Below, piece after piece: positions 17,284-29,620 of a stretch of 43,503 nt of DNA (position 1 is the stretch's first letter; the number at the start of each line of letters is the position of its first letter). A model generated the notes under the pieces. It made no database searches, was not told the DNA's origin, and saw only the letters and a list, made by a program, of their open reading frames with translations. Made by a program: the position numbers and the translations under genes. The stretch is from Lysobacteraceae bacterium (GTDB lineage Bacteria; Pseudomonadota; Gammaproteobacteria; Xanthomonadales; Xanthomonadaceae): assembly GCA_018333835.1 (NCBI GenBank), contig JAGXSL010000131.1, forward strand, positions 1-43,503, read 5' to 3'.

Positions 17284-18975
17284 ATGCAGACCGCGACGCC
17301 GATCTCGCAAACTCGGCGGTGCTTCCCCTTGAAGAACCCTCGCCCTCCCGTGCCTGATCGTTCCGCGCCGCTCGATCACCTCCTCGACCTCCTGCCCGAG
17401 GCGGTCGTGCAGACGGACGCGCGATGGGTGGTCACCTACGTGAATCCGGCATGGCAGAAACGGACGGGGCATCCACCGGGCGGGACCCTCGGGGAGTCCT
17501 TGCTGACCTTCGTCCACCCGGAGGACCAGGGGACGCTGCGATCGGGGATGCCCGTGTTCCGCCTGCGCCTGGCCAACGACGAACACCGCTGGGTGCGCTT
17601 GCAGCTGCAGGCCCAGACCGATGCGGCAGGCCGGCTGCTCAGTCGCCAGGGCGTCCTGATCGAAGTCGCCGAGGCCACCGAGCAGGTCCTGGTCGAAGTG
17701 CGCCAGCGTTTCCTGCGCCTGCTTGAAACCATCGACGGCGTGGTCTGGGAAGCGGAACGCGGCGTGGGCAACACCTTCCTCAGCCCGCAGGTCGAACGGC
17801 TTTTCGGCTACACCGTCGAGGAATGGCGGGCCGATCCGAACTTCTGGCGCTCGCACGTGCATCCCGACGACTTCCCGGCGGCACTGGCCATCGACGAAGC
17901 CGCCTACAATGCGACGCGGAGCTACGCCTACGAGATGAACTATCGACTGTTCGCCAAGTCGGGCGAGGTCATCTGGGTGCGCGACCTGTGCCGTGCGATC
18001 GTCGAGGAAGGACGCCCCAACCGCATGATCGGGCTGATGATCGACGTCAGCCGGATGAAGCACACCGAACTGAGGCTGGTGCAATCGGAGAGCCGCTACG
18101 AACTCGCCACCCGCGGGTCCAACGACGGGATCTGGGAGTGGGACCTGCAGACGGGTGCCTGGCACGTGTCCCGTCGTTTCCACGAGATCCTCGGGCTCGA
18201 TGACACGCACGATCCGCATGGCGGGGGCTGGCAGTTGCTCGAACCGTTCATCGACCCGGAGGATCGCGGGCGCGTGCAGGCGGCCTATCGGCGGCACCTT
18301 GCAGGTGGCAACGCGAATTTCTCGGTGGATTTCCGTGCCCGCCATCCGTCCGGGCGGCTGCTGTGGGTCAACTGGCGCGGCGCCGCCCAGTTCGCGAACG
18401 GCATCCCCGTGCGCATGGGTGGCTCGCTCACCGACCTCGCGGAACGCAGCAGTTCCTACGATGCCTTGACCAACCTGCCCGGCCGGCCGCTGTTCCGCGA
18501 TCGCCTCGAGCATGCCATCGCGATGCAAGCCGAGGCCGCTTCGAGGACGGATGCCGCCCGGACGGAAAGCGGAACGGCCGCGTTCGCCGTACTGCTGCTG
18601 GACCTCGATGACTTCAAGACCGTCAACGACACCCTCGGGCACCACGTCGGCGACCAGTTGCTGCAGCAGGTCGCCCGCCGCCTGGAATCCTGCGTGCGCA
18701 GCGGCGATCTCGTCGCCCGCATGAGCGGCGATGAATTCAACGTGCTGCTCGAATCCGTCGATCTCGCCACGGCCACCGCGCGGGCGGAAAGCATCGCCGC
18801 AGCACTTGCGGCGCCCTATCGGCTGGGAGCGCATACCGTGACCCTTGGCGCGAGCATCGGGGTGGTCGGCAGCTGGACGGGCCTCGCCACCGCCGATGAG
18901 TACCTGCGCGCGGCGGACTCCGCCATGTACCGGGCCAAGAGCAGGCGATCGGGAGTCTGTGTTTTCTCGGGATGA
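17284..18975 (+). CDS. Triple-PAS diguanylate cyclase
   Basis: About 563 residues, soluble, with no membrane segment. Three PAS-like domains are seen: one near the start (LLPEAVVQTDARWVVTYVNP), one in the middle (LLETIDGVVWEAE, VERLFGYTVEEW, HPDDF) and one before the cyclase domain (SNDGIWEWDLQTG). The GGDEF domain has LLLDLDDFKTVNDTLGHHVG and the active site written SGDEF, which is compatible with activity, plus an RSGD I-site five residues ahead, so product inhibition by c-di-GMP is likely. No EAL domain follows. Start is uncertain: TTG 17248, ATG 17284 and TTG 17329 are all in frame and no strong ribosome site decides. Confidence 0.85.
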   Translation: MQTATPISQTRRCFPLKNPRPPVPDRSAPLDHLLDLLPEAVVQTDARWVVTYVNPAWQKRTGHPPGGTLGESLLTFVHPEDQGTLRSGMPVFRLRLANDEHRWVRLQLQAQTDAAGRLLSRQGVLIEVAEATEQVLVEVRQRFLRLLETIDGVVWEAERGVGNTFLSPQVERLFGYTVEEWRADPNFWRSHVHPDDFPAALAIDEAAYNATRSYAYEMNYRLFAKSGEVIWVRDLCRAIVEEGRPNRMIGLMIDVSRMKHTELRLVQSESRYELATRGSNDGIWEWDLQTGAWHVSRRFHEILGLDDTHDPHGGGWQLLEPFIDPEDRGRVQAAYRRHLAGGNANFSVDFRARHPSGRLLWVNWRGAAQFANGIPVRMGGSLTDLAERSSSYDALTNLPGRPLFRDRLEHAIAMQAEAASRTDAARTESGTAAFAVLLLDLDDFKTVNDTLGHHVGDQLLQQVARRLESCVRSGDLVARMSGDEFNVLLESVDLATATARAESIAAALAAPYRLGAHTVTLGASIGVVGSWTGLATADEYLRAADSAMYRAKSRRSGVCVFSG

Positions 18976-19081
18976 TGGCGAGGTACACGCGCCGCGGACG
19001 GTTCCGCAGCAGGCACGTTGCCGCGGCCACCCGACCCGGTGTCTGATCGGGTAGCCGACATCGCCCCCCCGGGAGCCTGCC

Positions 19082-20014
19082 ATGCCACGACCCCTTCTTT
19101 CCCTCGGTATCGCCGTGCCGCTGGGCGCCCTGCTCGCCGCCCTCCCCGCGGACGCGGAAGCCGCGGTACCGGAGCCGCGCACGATGGACGCGATCCTGGC
19201 GCAGGCCCCCGCGGGCGACTGGCGCAGCCCCGACCCGGAGAACCTGCTGGTGATGACGCTGGACGCCGGCCGGGTGGTGATCGAACTCTCCCCCGACCAT
19301 GCGCCCGAGCATGTCGCCAACCTGCGCATCCTCGCGCGGGAAGGCTACTTCGACGGCCTGAGCATCAACCGGGCACAGGACAACTTCGTCGTGCAGTGGG
19401 GCGACCCCTACGGCGACGACCCGGCCAAGGCCAGGCCGCTCGGCAGCGCGAGAACGAGCCTCCCGGCGGAGTTCAGCACGCCGATCCGCGACGAGCTGCC
19501 CTTCGTCCGCCTGCCCGATGTGGACGGCTGGGCCCCGGAGGTCGGCTTCAGCGACGGCTTCCCGGTCGGCCGCGATCCAGCCGCCGGCATCCAGTGGCTG
19601 GCGCATTGCTACGGCATCGTCGGGGCCGGCCGCGGCAACGCGCCGGACTCCAGCAACGGCACCGGGCTCTATGTCGTGATCGGCCAATCGCCCCGGCAGC
19701 TGGACCTCAACATCACCACGGTCGGCCGGGTGCTCGAGGGCATGCCCCTGCTCGCGGCGCTGCCCCGCGGCCAGGGGCCCGGCGGCTTTTACGAAGAACC
19801 GGCCCTGCGGACCCCGATCCGGCGTATCGCGCTCGCCGCCGCCCTGCCCGAGGCCGAGCGGCCCCGGCTTGAACGGCTCGACACCGCCAGCCCCAGCTTC
19901 GCCGCGCTGGTCGAGGCGAGGCGCAACCGCGCCGAGGCCTGGTACCTGCGGCAGGCCGGCCACATCGATCTGTGCAACGTCCCGCTGCCGGTGCGCGAGA
20001 GGCCGGGGCGCTGA
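19082..20014 (+). CDS. Periplasmic cyclophilin-type peptidyl-prolyl isomerase
   Basis: A 310-residue protein with a signal peptide (residues 1-27, cleavage after ADAEA or nearby). The cyclophilin domain starts at [20 protein letters not shown] and goes through [35 protein letters not shown] and a later [14 protein letters not shown]. Standard bacterial PpiA proteins are about 165-190 residues; here there are a large insert between the two halves (about 110-185) and a 60-residue C-terminal extension, so it is a long variant. It would help fold envelope proteins. The ATG follows a GGGAG sequence 9 nt upstream. Confidence 0.85.
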   Translation: MPRPLLSLGIAVPLGALLAALPADAEAAVPEPRTMDAILAQAPAGDWRSPDPENLLVMTLDAGRVVIELSPDHAPEHVANLRILAREGYFDGLSINRAQDNFVVQWGDPYGDDPAKARPLGSARTSLPAEFSTPIRDELPFVRLPDVDGWAPEVGFSDGFPVGRDPAAGIQWLAHCYGIVGAGRGNAPDSSNGTGLYVVIGQSPRQLDLNITTVGRVLEGMPLLAALPRGQGPGGFYEEPALRTPIRRIALAAALPEAERPRLERLDTASPSFAALVEARRNRAEAWYLRQAGHIDLCNVPLPVRERPGR

Positions 20015-20086
20015 AACGCCGATGCGTACCTGAATGCCGGAGGTGAGGGCATAATCGGGAGTCGCTTCCGCTCCCGAGGTATGGCC

Positions 20087-20668
20087 ATGCTCGACGTTGG
20101 TGCTTCGATCCCGGACTTCTCGCTCAAGGCCAGTGACGGCCGCATGGTCTCCGCCGAGGGCCTGCGCGGCCAGCGCTACCTGCTGTTCTTCTACCCGAAG
20201 GACGACACGCCCGGCTGCACGAAGGAAGCCTGCGGCTTCCGCGACCAGCGCGCCGCCTTCGCCACCGCCGGGGTGGCGGTGTTCGGCGTCTCGGCCGACA
20301 CCGACGCCTCGCACCAGAAATTCGCCGCCAAGTACCAGCTCGACTTCCCGCTGCTCGCCGATCCCGAGCTGACCCTGCTCAAGGCGGTCGGCGCCTGGGT
20401 GCAGAAGAGCATGTACGGCAAGACCTACATGGGCGTGGCCCGCTGCACCCTGCTGGTGGATCCGGACGGCCGGATCGAGAAGGTCTGGCCCAAGGTCAGC
20501 CCCGACGGCCATGCCGAGGAAGTGCTGGCCCACCTCGGCGTCCCGGCCGCCCCGGCGAAGAAGGCCACCCCGGCGAAGAAGGCCACCCCGGCGAAGAAGG
20601 CCACCCCGGCGAAGAAGGCCGCCCCGGCGAAGAAGGCCGCCCCGCCCGGGAAGAAGCCCGGGCGCTGA
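20087..20668 (+). CDS. bcp: Bcp-type peroxiredoxin with lysine-rich repeat tail
   Basis: A 193-residue thiol peroxidase of the PrxQ/BCP family. The thioredoxin fold carries FYPKDDTPGCTKEACGFRD with the peroxidatic C44 and resolving C49, as in atypical 2-Cys members. The enzyme core ends near residue 153; the remaining 40 residues are five PAKKAT/PAKKAA repeats plus PPGKKPGR, encoded by an 18-bp tandem repeat at 20552-20641. The tail resembles histone-H1-like DNA-binding tails, so the enzyme may be held on DNA. Two ATGs compete, 20081 and 20087; the GAGG at 20076 gives sensible spacing only for 20087. Confidence 0.9.
   Translation: MLDVGASIPDFSLKASDGRMVSAEGLRGQRYLLFFYPKDDTPGCTKEACGFRDQRAAFATAGVAVFGVSADTDASHQKFAAKYQLDFPLLADPELTLLKAVGAWVQKSMYGKTYMGVARCTLLVDPDGRIEKVWPKVSPDGHAEEVLAHLGVPAAPAKKATPAKKATPAKKATPAKKAAPAKKAAPPGKKPGR
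20552..20641 (+). repeat. Tandem 18-bp repeat encoding PAKKA(T/A)
   Basis: Five tandem units, three of ccggcgaagaaggccacc followed by two ending gcc instead of acc. They are in frame and each gives six residues. Slipped-strand variation by whole units would change tail length without a frameshift. Confidence 0.9.
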
Positions 20669-20739
20669 GCGTCGGGCGGCTTCCCGTCGCCTCCCGGCTG
20701 TGCGAGGCTTGCCGGGGTCGCCCGGAGGGACCCACCGCC

Positions 20740-21285
20740 ATGCGCCTGCTCGACCGCCTCAAGCGCTTCCTCGCCCAGACGCCCCCCAGCGGCCGCCCCG
20801 AGGACGCGATCAACCGCTCCGAGCTGGAGGACGAGGGCAGGCCGCGCGGCGGGCCGGAGCGCCGCCAGCACGACCGCCGCAACGCCCGCGACGGCACCCG
20901 CGCCCTGATCATCGACGACTCGGCCACCGTCACCGCGGCGCTGGGCCGCATGCTGCTGCAGAACCGCTACCACCTCGACACCGCGGCCGACGCCGAGAGC
21001 GGGCTCGCCAGGATCGCCACCGATCCGCCCGAGATCGTCTTCCTCGACATCGTGCTGCCGGGCATCAACGGCTTCGAGGCGCTGCGCCGGATCCGCCGCG
21101 ACGCCGCCAGCCGCGACATCCCGGTCATCATGATGTCGGGCAACGAGCAGGCCACCGAGCAGTTCTACGCCCAGCGCATCGGTGCCGACGATTTCATGAA
21201 GAAGCCGTTCTCGCGCTACGAGGTGTTCGCCCGGGTCGAGAAGCTGCTCGATGCCGAGGCGCGGCCCCGGCGCGCCACGTCCTGA
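20740..21285 (+). CDS. Stand-alone receiver-domain response regulator
   Basis: A 181-residue protein with one CheY-like receiver domain (about 53-178) and a 50-residue basic N-terminal extension ending PERRQHDRRNARD. The receiver has the acidic pair D59/D60, phospho-acceptor D103 in FLDIVLPG, the switch serine in MMSGN and K155 in KKPF. No output domain is present, so it works through a partner protein, as in PilH/CheY-type relays. The partner kinase is not in the window. The ATG at 20740 is preceded by GGAGGG 12 nt upstream. Confidence 0.85.
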   Translation: MRLLDRLKRFLAQTPPSGRPEDAINRSELEDEGRPRGGPERRQHDRRNARDGTRALIIDDSATVTAALGRMLLQNRYHLDTAADAESGLARIATDPPEIVFLDIVLPGINGFEALRRIRRDAASRDIPVIMMSGNEQATEQFYAQRIGADDFMKKPFSRYEVFARVEKLLDAEARPRRATS

Positions 21286-21347
21286 GCGCCGCTTGACGGC
21301 GCCGGCCATCGCGCCGACGATCCGCTGCCCTTTCCCTGCCGATCGCG

Positions 21348-22235
21348 ATGATGCTCCTCGACATCCTGCGCCGCGCCGCCAACCCGATGGCCCTGCTCGC
21401 CCACCGCCGCGCCGTGCGGGAGGCGCGCCATGACGGCCGTGGCGACCTCGAGTTGCAGTTCTACCAGGCCTGCTTCGGCAACGACTACCTGCACGCCGGC
21501 TACTTCGACCCCATCCCGCAGGATCCGGAGACGATCAGCCTCGCCAGCCTCAAGGCGGCGATGCAGGCCTACACCGACCTCGTCAACCGGCGGGTGCCCG
21601 ACGGCGCGCGGGTGCTCGACGTCGGCTGCGGCACCGGCGGCCTGCTCGGCCAGTTGCGCGCCCGCGGCCTCGAGGCCACCGGCCTGACGCCGAGTTCGGC
21701 GCATGCCCGCTACGTGCGCGAACGCCACGGCTGCGAGGTGATCGAATCGCCGCTCGAGGCCATCGAACTGGAGCGTTGGCGCGGCCGCTTCGACGTGCTG
21801 ACCAGCATGGAGTCCTTCCACAACGTGCCGCTCGACCGCGGCGTGCCGGTGATGCGCGAGCTGCTGGCGCCAGGCGGGCGCTGGATCAACATCGACTACT
21901 ACCGGCTGAAGGAGCAGACCCGCAACCGCTCGGGCCGGCTGCTCGCCGACTACCGCGCCGCCATCGCCGCCAGCGGCTTCACGGTGGTCGAGGAGATCGA
22001 CGTGAGCGCCAACGCCGCGCCCTCGATGGCCTTCGCCCACCTGCTGGCCTCGCGGATCGGCCTGCCGATGCTGGATTTCGGCATCGGCCGCTTCTTCTTC
22101 AAGAACCCGACCCTGCACTACCTGCTGCAGGACGTCGTCGCCAAGCGCCGCGCCCGCATCGACCTGGGCGCGCTCGACCCGGCCGTGCTGCTGGCCGAGA
22201 AGCGCTACCTGCTGCAGGTGCTGGCACCACGCTGA
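21348..22235 (+). CDS. SAM-dependent methyltransferase
   Basis: A 295-residue class-I methyltransferase. The SAM motif is VLDVGCGTGGLLG (residues about 88-100), with later LTSMESFHNV and APGGRWINIDYY motifs. The N-terminal part (LELQFYQACFGNDYLHAGYF) recalls small-molecule methyltransferases of the cyclopropane-fatty-acid-synthase/UbiE style, which act on lipids or quinone-like compounds. The acceptor is not identifiable. Adjacent ATGs occur at 21348 and 21351. It converges on hutU. Confidence 0.8.
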   Translation: MMLLDILRRAANPMALLAHRRAVREARHDGRGDLELQFYQACFGNDYLHAGYFDPIPQDPETISLASLKAAMQAYTDLVNRRVPDGARVLDVGCGTGGLLGQLRARGLEATGLTPSSAHARYVRERHGCEVIESPLEAIELERWRGRFDVLTSMESFHNVPLDRGVPVMRELLAPGGRWINIDYYRLKEQTRNRSGRLLADYRAAIAASGFTVVEEIDVSANAAPSMAFAHLLASRIGLPMLDFGIGRFFFKNPTLHYLLQDVVAKRRARIDLGALDPAVLLAEKRYLLQVLAPR

Positions 22236-22237
22236 GG

Positions 22238-22285
22238 GCGGCGCGCGGCAGAGCACGCCGAGGACCGCGGCCGGCAGCGCGCCGC
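22238..22285. terminator. Possible structure between convergent genes
   Basis: A perfect 9-bp inverted repeat (GCGGCGCGC at 22238-22246, GCGCGCCGC at 22277-22285) spans the gap between the methyltransferase and hutU stops. The 30-nt loop and lack of a T tract make it a poor classical terminator; it could act as a transcript-end stabiliser. Confidence 0.3.
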
Positions 22286-22297
22286 GAGCCCAGGCTT

Positions 22298-23968
<1,671 letters not shown>

Positions 23969-24000
23969 GGCGGCGCGCGAAAGGCAGGAACAGTTCGTGA

Positions 24001-24006
24001 AGTATA
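24001..24006 (-). promoter_or_regulatory. Candidate -10 element of hutU
   Basis: On the minus strand this reads TATACT, 33 bp before the hutU start at 23968. No convincing TTGACA-like -35 is seen at 16-18 bp further. It lies in the 113-bp divergent spacer shared with mrpA. Confidence 0.4.
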
Positions 24007-24081
24007 GGGAGGCGCCCGGCGTTGCGATTTGCTACCCTCGGAGGCCTTTTGGAAGCCGACCGACCGCCCGGAGCCCGCTGC

Positions 24082-26351
<2,270 letters not shown>

Positions 26352-26355
<4 letters not shown>

Positions 26356-26780
26356 ACCAGGACGTGGTGATCCTGCGGCTGGCGGTGCGCCTGCTCTACC
26401 CGATCATCCTGCTCGCCTCGGTCTGGCTGCTGCTGCGCGGCCACAACGCCCCGGGCGGCGGCTTCATCGGCGGCATGACGGCAGTGGCCGCCACCACCCT
26501 GCTGGCGCTGTCGGCCTCGTCGCAGGCGGCGCTGGCCCGGTTGCCCGGCGGTGCCGCCCGGTTGACCTCCGCCGGCGTGCTGCTGGCCCTGCTGAGCGGC
26601 CTGCCCGGCCTCGCCGTCGGGGCCTACATGACCCACCTCTGGGCCACCGTGCCGCTCGGCTTCACCGAGCTCAAGGTCTCGACCGTGCTGCTGTTCGACC
26701 TCGGCGTCTACCTCGCGGTCTGGGGTGCGCTCGGCGGCCTCTGCGCCCACGCCATCGACCTCGACGAGGACACCCCATGA
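26352..26780 (+). CDS. mrpB: Na+/H+ antiporter subunit B
   Basis: A 142-residue protein with four hydrophobic segments. The opening [20 protein letters not shown] and the motif [13 protein letters not shown] are the hallmark of MrpB/MnhB. A later stretch, [20 protein letters not shown], is the second conserved block. It overlaps mrpA and mrpC by 4 bp each, in a coupled operon. Confidence 0.94.
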
Positions 26781-27160
26781 GCCTCCTGCTCGCCCTCTGC
26801 ATCGGCCTCGCCATCGGCGTCGGCATCCATCTTGCGCTCTCGCGCGACCTGCTGCGGGTGGTGATCGGGATTTCACTGATCGGCTCCGGTGCCAACCTGA
26901 CGGTCCTCGCCGCCAGCGGCTTCCGCTTCCTCGCCCCGCCCATCGTCCCCGGCGAAGCCACCGTGCTCGCGGCGGCCGCCGACCCGCTGCCGCAGGCGCT
27001 GGTGCTGACCGCCATCGTGATCGGCTTCGCCCTGGTCTGCCTCTCGATCGTGCTGATGCTGGCCGTGCGCGCCGCCGCGGCCAGCGACGACATCGACGCG
27101 CTGCGCGCCTCGGAGCCCGAGGACGGCAGCGACGGCAAGCCGGTGGTGCTCAAGGACTGA
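26777..27160 (+). CDS. mrpC: Na+/H+ antiporter subunit C
   Basis: A 127-residue NuoK-like membrane protein with three hydrophobic segments. Conserved blocks are [20 protein letters not shown] and [18 protein letters not shown], which match MrpC. The C-terminal 30 residues are acidic and soluble. It overlaps mrpB by 4 bp. Confidence 0.94.
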   Translation: MSLLLALCIGLAIGVGIHLALSRDLLRVVIGISLIGSGANLTVLAASGFRFLAPPIVPGEATVLAAAADPLPQALVLTAIVIGFALVCLSIVLMLAVRAAAASDDIDALRASEPEDGSDGKPVVLKD

Positions 27161-27163
27161 TCG

Positions 27164-28639
27164 ATGGCCCTGCTCGACGTACAGATCCACGCGCTGGTCG
27201 CGGCCCCCCTGCTGCTGCCGATGATGGCCGGCCTGCTGGCGGCCCTGCTGCCACGCTGGGCCGCCGCCATCAGCTTCGCCGGCGCGCTGGCGCTCGCCGC
27301 CGCGGCCGCCCTGCTGGTCGCCGCGGTCGCCCTGCACGGCACCCTGCGTACCACCTTCGGCGACTGGCCGGCACCGTTCGGCATCGAGTTCGTGGCCGAC
27401 CCGCTCGGCGTGGCGATGGTGGCGGTGACCGCGCTGATGGCCGTGGTCTGCCTGCTGTTCCAGCGCAGCGGCATCGACGCCGCCCCGGAGTCGGACGTCC
27501 TGCACCCGCTGCTGCAACTGCTGCTGGCCGCGGTCTGCGGCGCCTTCCTGACCGGCGACATCTTCAACCTTTACGTCTGGTTCGAGCTGATGCTGGTGGC
27601 CGCGGTCGGCCTGCTGGCGCTCGGGCGGCGCCGCGACCAGCTGGAGGGCGCGCTCAAGTACTTCGTGCTGAACGCGCTTGGCACGATGCTCTTCCTGATG
27701 GCCATCGGCTGGCTGTACGCGCGCACCGGGCACCTCAACTTCGCGGCCCTGGAAGCCGCCGCCGGGGGGCTCGCCGCCGCCGAACTCGGCTTCTTCGCGG
27801 CCGCGCTCTGCCTGGGCTTCCTGCTCAAGGCCGGCGCCTTCCCGCTGTTCGCCTGGTTGCCGGCGGCCTACCACACCCTGCCCGCGCCGCTCTTGGCGCT
27901 GTTCGCCGGCCTGCTGACCAAGGTCGGCGTCTACGCCGTGCTGCGGGTGCTGGGCGATGTCTTCGCCACCGCGCCCGATGTCATGTTCGAGGTATTGGGC
28001 TGGGTCGCGGTCGCCACCATGGTGACCGGCGTGCTGGGGGCCGCCTTCCACTGGGACATGCGGCGCATCCTCGCCTTCCACATCGTCAGCCAGATCGGCT
28101 ACATGCTGCTCGGCATCGCCCTCGACTCGGCCGCCGGGCGCACCGGCACGGTGTTCTACATCGTCCACCACATCATCGTGAAGGCGAACCTGTTCCTGGT
28201 CGCCGCGCTGGTCGCCCGCGAGGTCGGCAGCTACGACCTGCGCCGCGCCGGCGGGCTGTGGGCGAAGCGGCCGATGCTGGCCCTGTTCTTCGCCATCCCG
28301 GCGCTGTCCCTGGTCGGTATCCCGCCGCTGTCGGGGTTCTGGGCGAAGTTCATCCTGGTGCGCGAGTCGATCGTGCTGGAGCACTGGACCTGGGCCGCCG
28401 CCATGCTGCTGGTCGGCTTCCTCACCCTGTACTCGATGATGAAGATCTGGTTCGAGGCGTTCTGGAAGCCGCTGCCGGCCGACCTCGCGCCGCACGATCC
28501 GGGCCCGCGCGGCCCGGCGTTCGCGGCCATCGCCGCCAGCGCCCTCCTCGCCGCCCTCACCCTGGTGCTCGGCCTGCTGCCGGAGCCCTTCCTCGACTTC
28601 GCCGCGGCGGCCAACGCCGCCATGGAGGCCGTGCCGTGA
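27164..28639 (+). CDS. mrpD: Na+/H+ antiporter subunit D
   Basis: A 491-residue NuoM/N-like subunit with about 14 hydrophobic segments. Family marks are GDIFNLYVWFELMLVAAVGL (the conserved Glu), LKAGAFPLFAWLPAAYHT and ILAFHIVSQIGYMLLGIAL. It forms the second proton channel of the antiporter with MrpA. The ATG at 27164 follows the mrpC stop by 3 bp, and its stop overlaps the GTG start of mrpE. Confidence 0.95.
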   Translation: MALLDVQIHALVAAPLLLPMMAGLLAALLPRWAAAISFAGALALAAAAALLVAAVALHGTLRTTFGDWPAPFGIEFVADPLGVAMVAVTALMAVVCLLFQRSGIDAAPESDVLHPLLQLLLAAVCGAFLTGDIFNLYVWFELMLVAAVGLLALGRRRDQLEGALKYFVLNALGTMLFLMAIGWLYARTGHLNFAALEAAAGGLAAAELGFFAAALCLGFLLKAGAFPLFAWLPAAYHTLPAPLLALFAGLLTKVGVYAVLRVLGDVFATAPDVMFEVLGWVAVATMVTGVLGAAFHWDMRRILAFHIVSQIGYMLLGIALDSAAGRTGTVFYIVHHIIVKANLFLVAALVAREVGSYDLRRAGGLWAKRPMLALFFAIPALSLVGIPPLSGFWAKFILVRESIVLEHWTWAAAMLLVGFLTLYSMMKIWFEAFWKPLPADLAPHDPGPRGPAFAAIAASALLAALTLVLGLLPEPFLDFAAAANAAMEAVP

Positions 28640-28992
28640 AACGCCTGTTCGCCGCCATCGAACTGCTGCTGCGCTTCGCCTGGCAGGTGGTGGTGTCCGG
28701 GGTCACCACCGCCCGGATCATCATCGCCCCCCGGCTCGGTGCCCACCCGGTGGTCGCCCGCTTCCACTACGCCGGCCTCGACGAGCGCGGCGCCGCCATC
28801 CTCGGCTGCCTGATCACGCTCACCCCCGGCACCACCACGCTCGACATCACGCCCGACCGGCGCGAACTGCTGCTGCACGTGCTGGACGGTCGCCACCTGG
28901 CCGATGCGGCGGCCTCGATCCGCCACGAGTTCGAACGGCCGCTGCAGCGGCTGTTCCCGGACACCGGCACCCGCGCGGAGGATCGGCGATGA
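28636..28992 (+). CDS. mrpE: Na+/H+ antiporter subunit E
   Basis: A 118-residue protein starting with GTG at 28636, overlapping the mrpD stop (GTGA). The N-terminal hydrophobic segment (LFAAIELLLRFAWQVVVSGV) and the ITLTPGTTTLDITPDRRELL block are typical of MrpE. It is shorter than the usual 150-160 residues, having only one clear membrane segment, like the short form in many proteobacteria. It ends in a charged tail. Confidence 0.9.
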   Translation: MKRLFAAIELLLRFAWQVVVSGVTTARIIIAPRLGAHPVVARFHYAGLDERGAAILGCLITLTPGTTTLDITPDRRELLLHVLDGRHLADAAASIRHEFERPLQRLFPDTGTRAEDRR

Positions 28993-29273
28993 GCCTCCTC
29001 TCGGTGGCGGTGGCCCTGATCGTCGCAGCCTCGACGCTGGCCCTGATGCTGGCGATCGCCCGCATGTTCAAGGCCCCGAGCGTGGCCGACCGTATCATCG
29101 CCCTCGACGTGCTGCTGAGCGCCGCCATCGCGCTCTGCATCGCCGCCGGGCTGGCGAGCGGCCGGGTGCTGTTCATGGACGTCGCCATCGGGCTCGCCCT
29201 GGTCGGCTTCGTCGCCACCATCGTCTGGGCCCGGGTGGTCGACCGCTCGGGCGATGCGGAGGACCGCCGATGA
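28989..29273 (+). CDS. mrpF: Na+/H+ antiporter subunit F
   Basis: A 94-residue protein with three hydrophobic segments and the MrpF motif PSVADRIIALDVL (the conserved Asp pair). It overlaps mrpE and mrpG by 4 bp. Small and typical in length. Confidence 0.92.
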   Translation: MSLLSVAVALIVAASTLALMLAIARMFKAPSVADRIIALDVLLSAAIALCIAAGLASGRVLFMDVAIGLALVGFVATIVWARVVDRSGDAEDRR

Positions 29274-29605
29274 GCCTGCTCGGCCTGCTGTTCGTCGTGC
29301 TCGGCGCCGCCCTGCTGGTGGTGGCCGCCCTCGGCCTCTGGACCCTGCCGGACGCGCTGGCGCGCCAGCACGCGGCCACCAAGGCCGGCACCCTGTCGCT
29401 GGCCCTGCTGCTGGTCGGCGCCGGCCTGCTGGCCGGGGTCGAGGGCTGGTGGTGGCGGATCGGCGTGGTGGTGGTGCTGCTGGTCTGCACCCTGCCGGTG
29501 GCCTCGCACATGCTGGCCCGCGCCGCCGCACGCCGCGGCCTGACGCCGCGGCAGATCGCCGAGGCGAAGCCGATGGAACCGGCGCGATCCGACCAGGGGG
29601 ATTGA
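29270..29605 (+). CDS. mrpG: Na+/H+ antiporter subunit G
   Basis: A 111-residue protein with three hydrophobic segments. The motif GLWTLPDALARQHAATKA (normally LPDxYxRxHAxTKAxTLG) marks MrpG. The last 25 residues are soluble. It is the final gene of the seven-gene operon and converges on the ligase gene with a 15-bp gap. Confidence 0.92.
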   Translation: MSLLGLLFVVLGAALLVVAALGLWTLPDALARQHAATKAGTLSLALLLVGAGLLAGVEGWWWRIGVVVVLLVCTLPVASHMLARAAARRGLTPRQIAEAKPMEPARSDQGD

Positions 29606-29620
29606 ACCCGCGCCGGACGC

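Noticed and set aside
18976-19081. Terminator after the GGDEF gene (ACCCGA and TCGGGT pairing)
   Set aside because: The stem has six pairs with a long loop and no T run.
20740-21285. Two-domain regulator with hidden DNA-binding domain in the N-terminal extension
   Set aside because: The 50-residue extension is basic but shows no helix-turn-helix.
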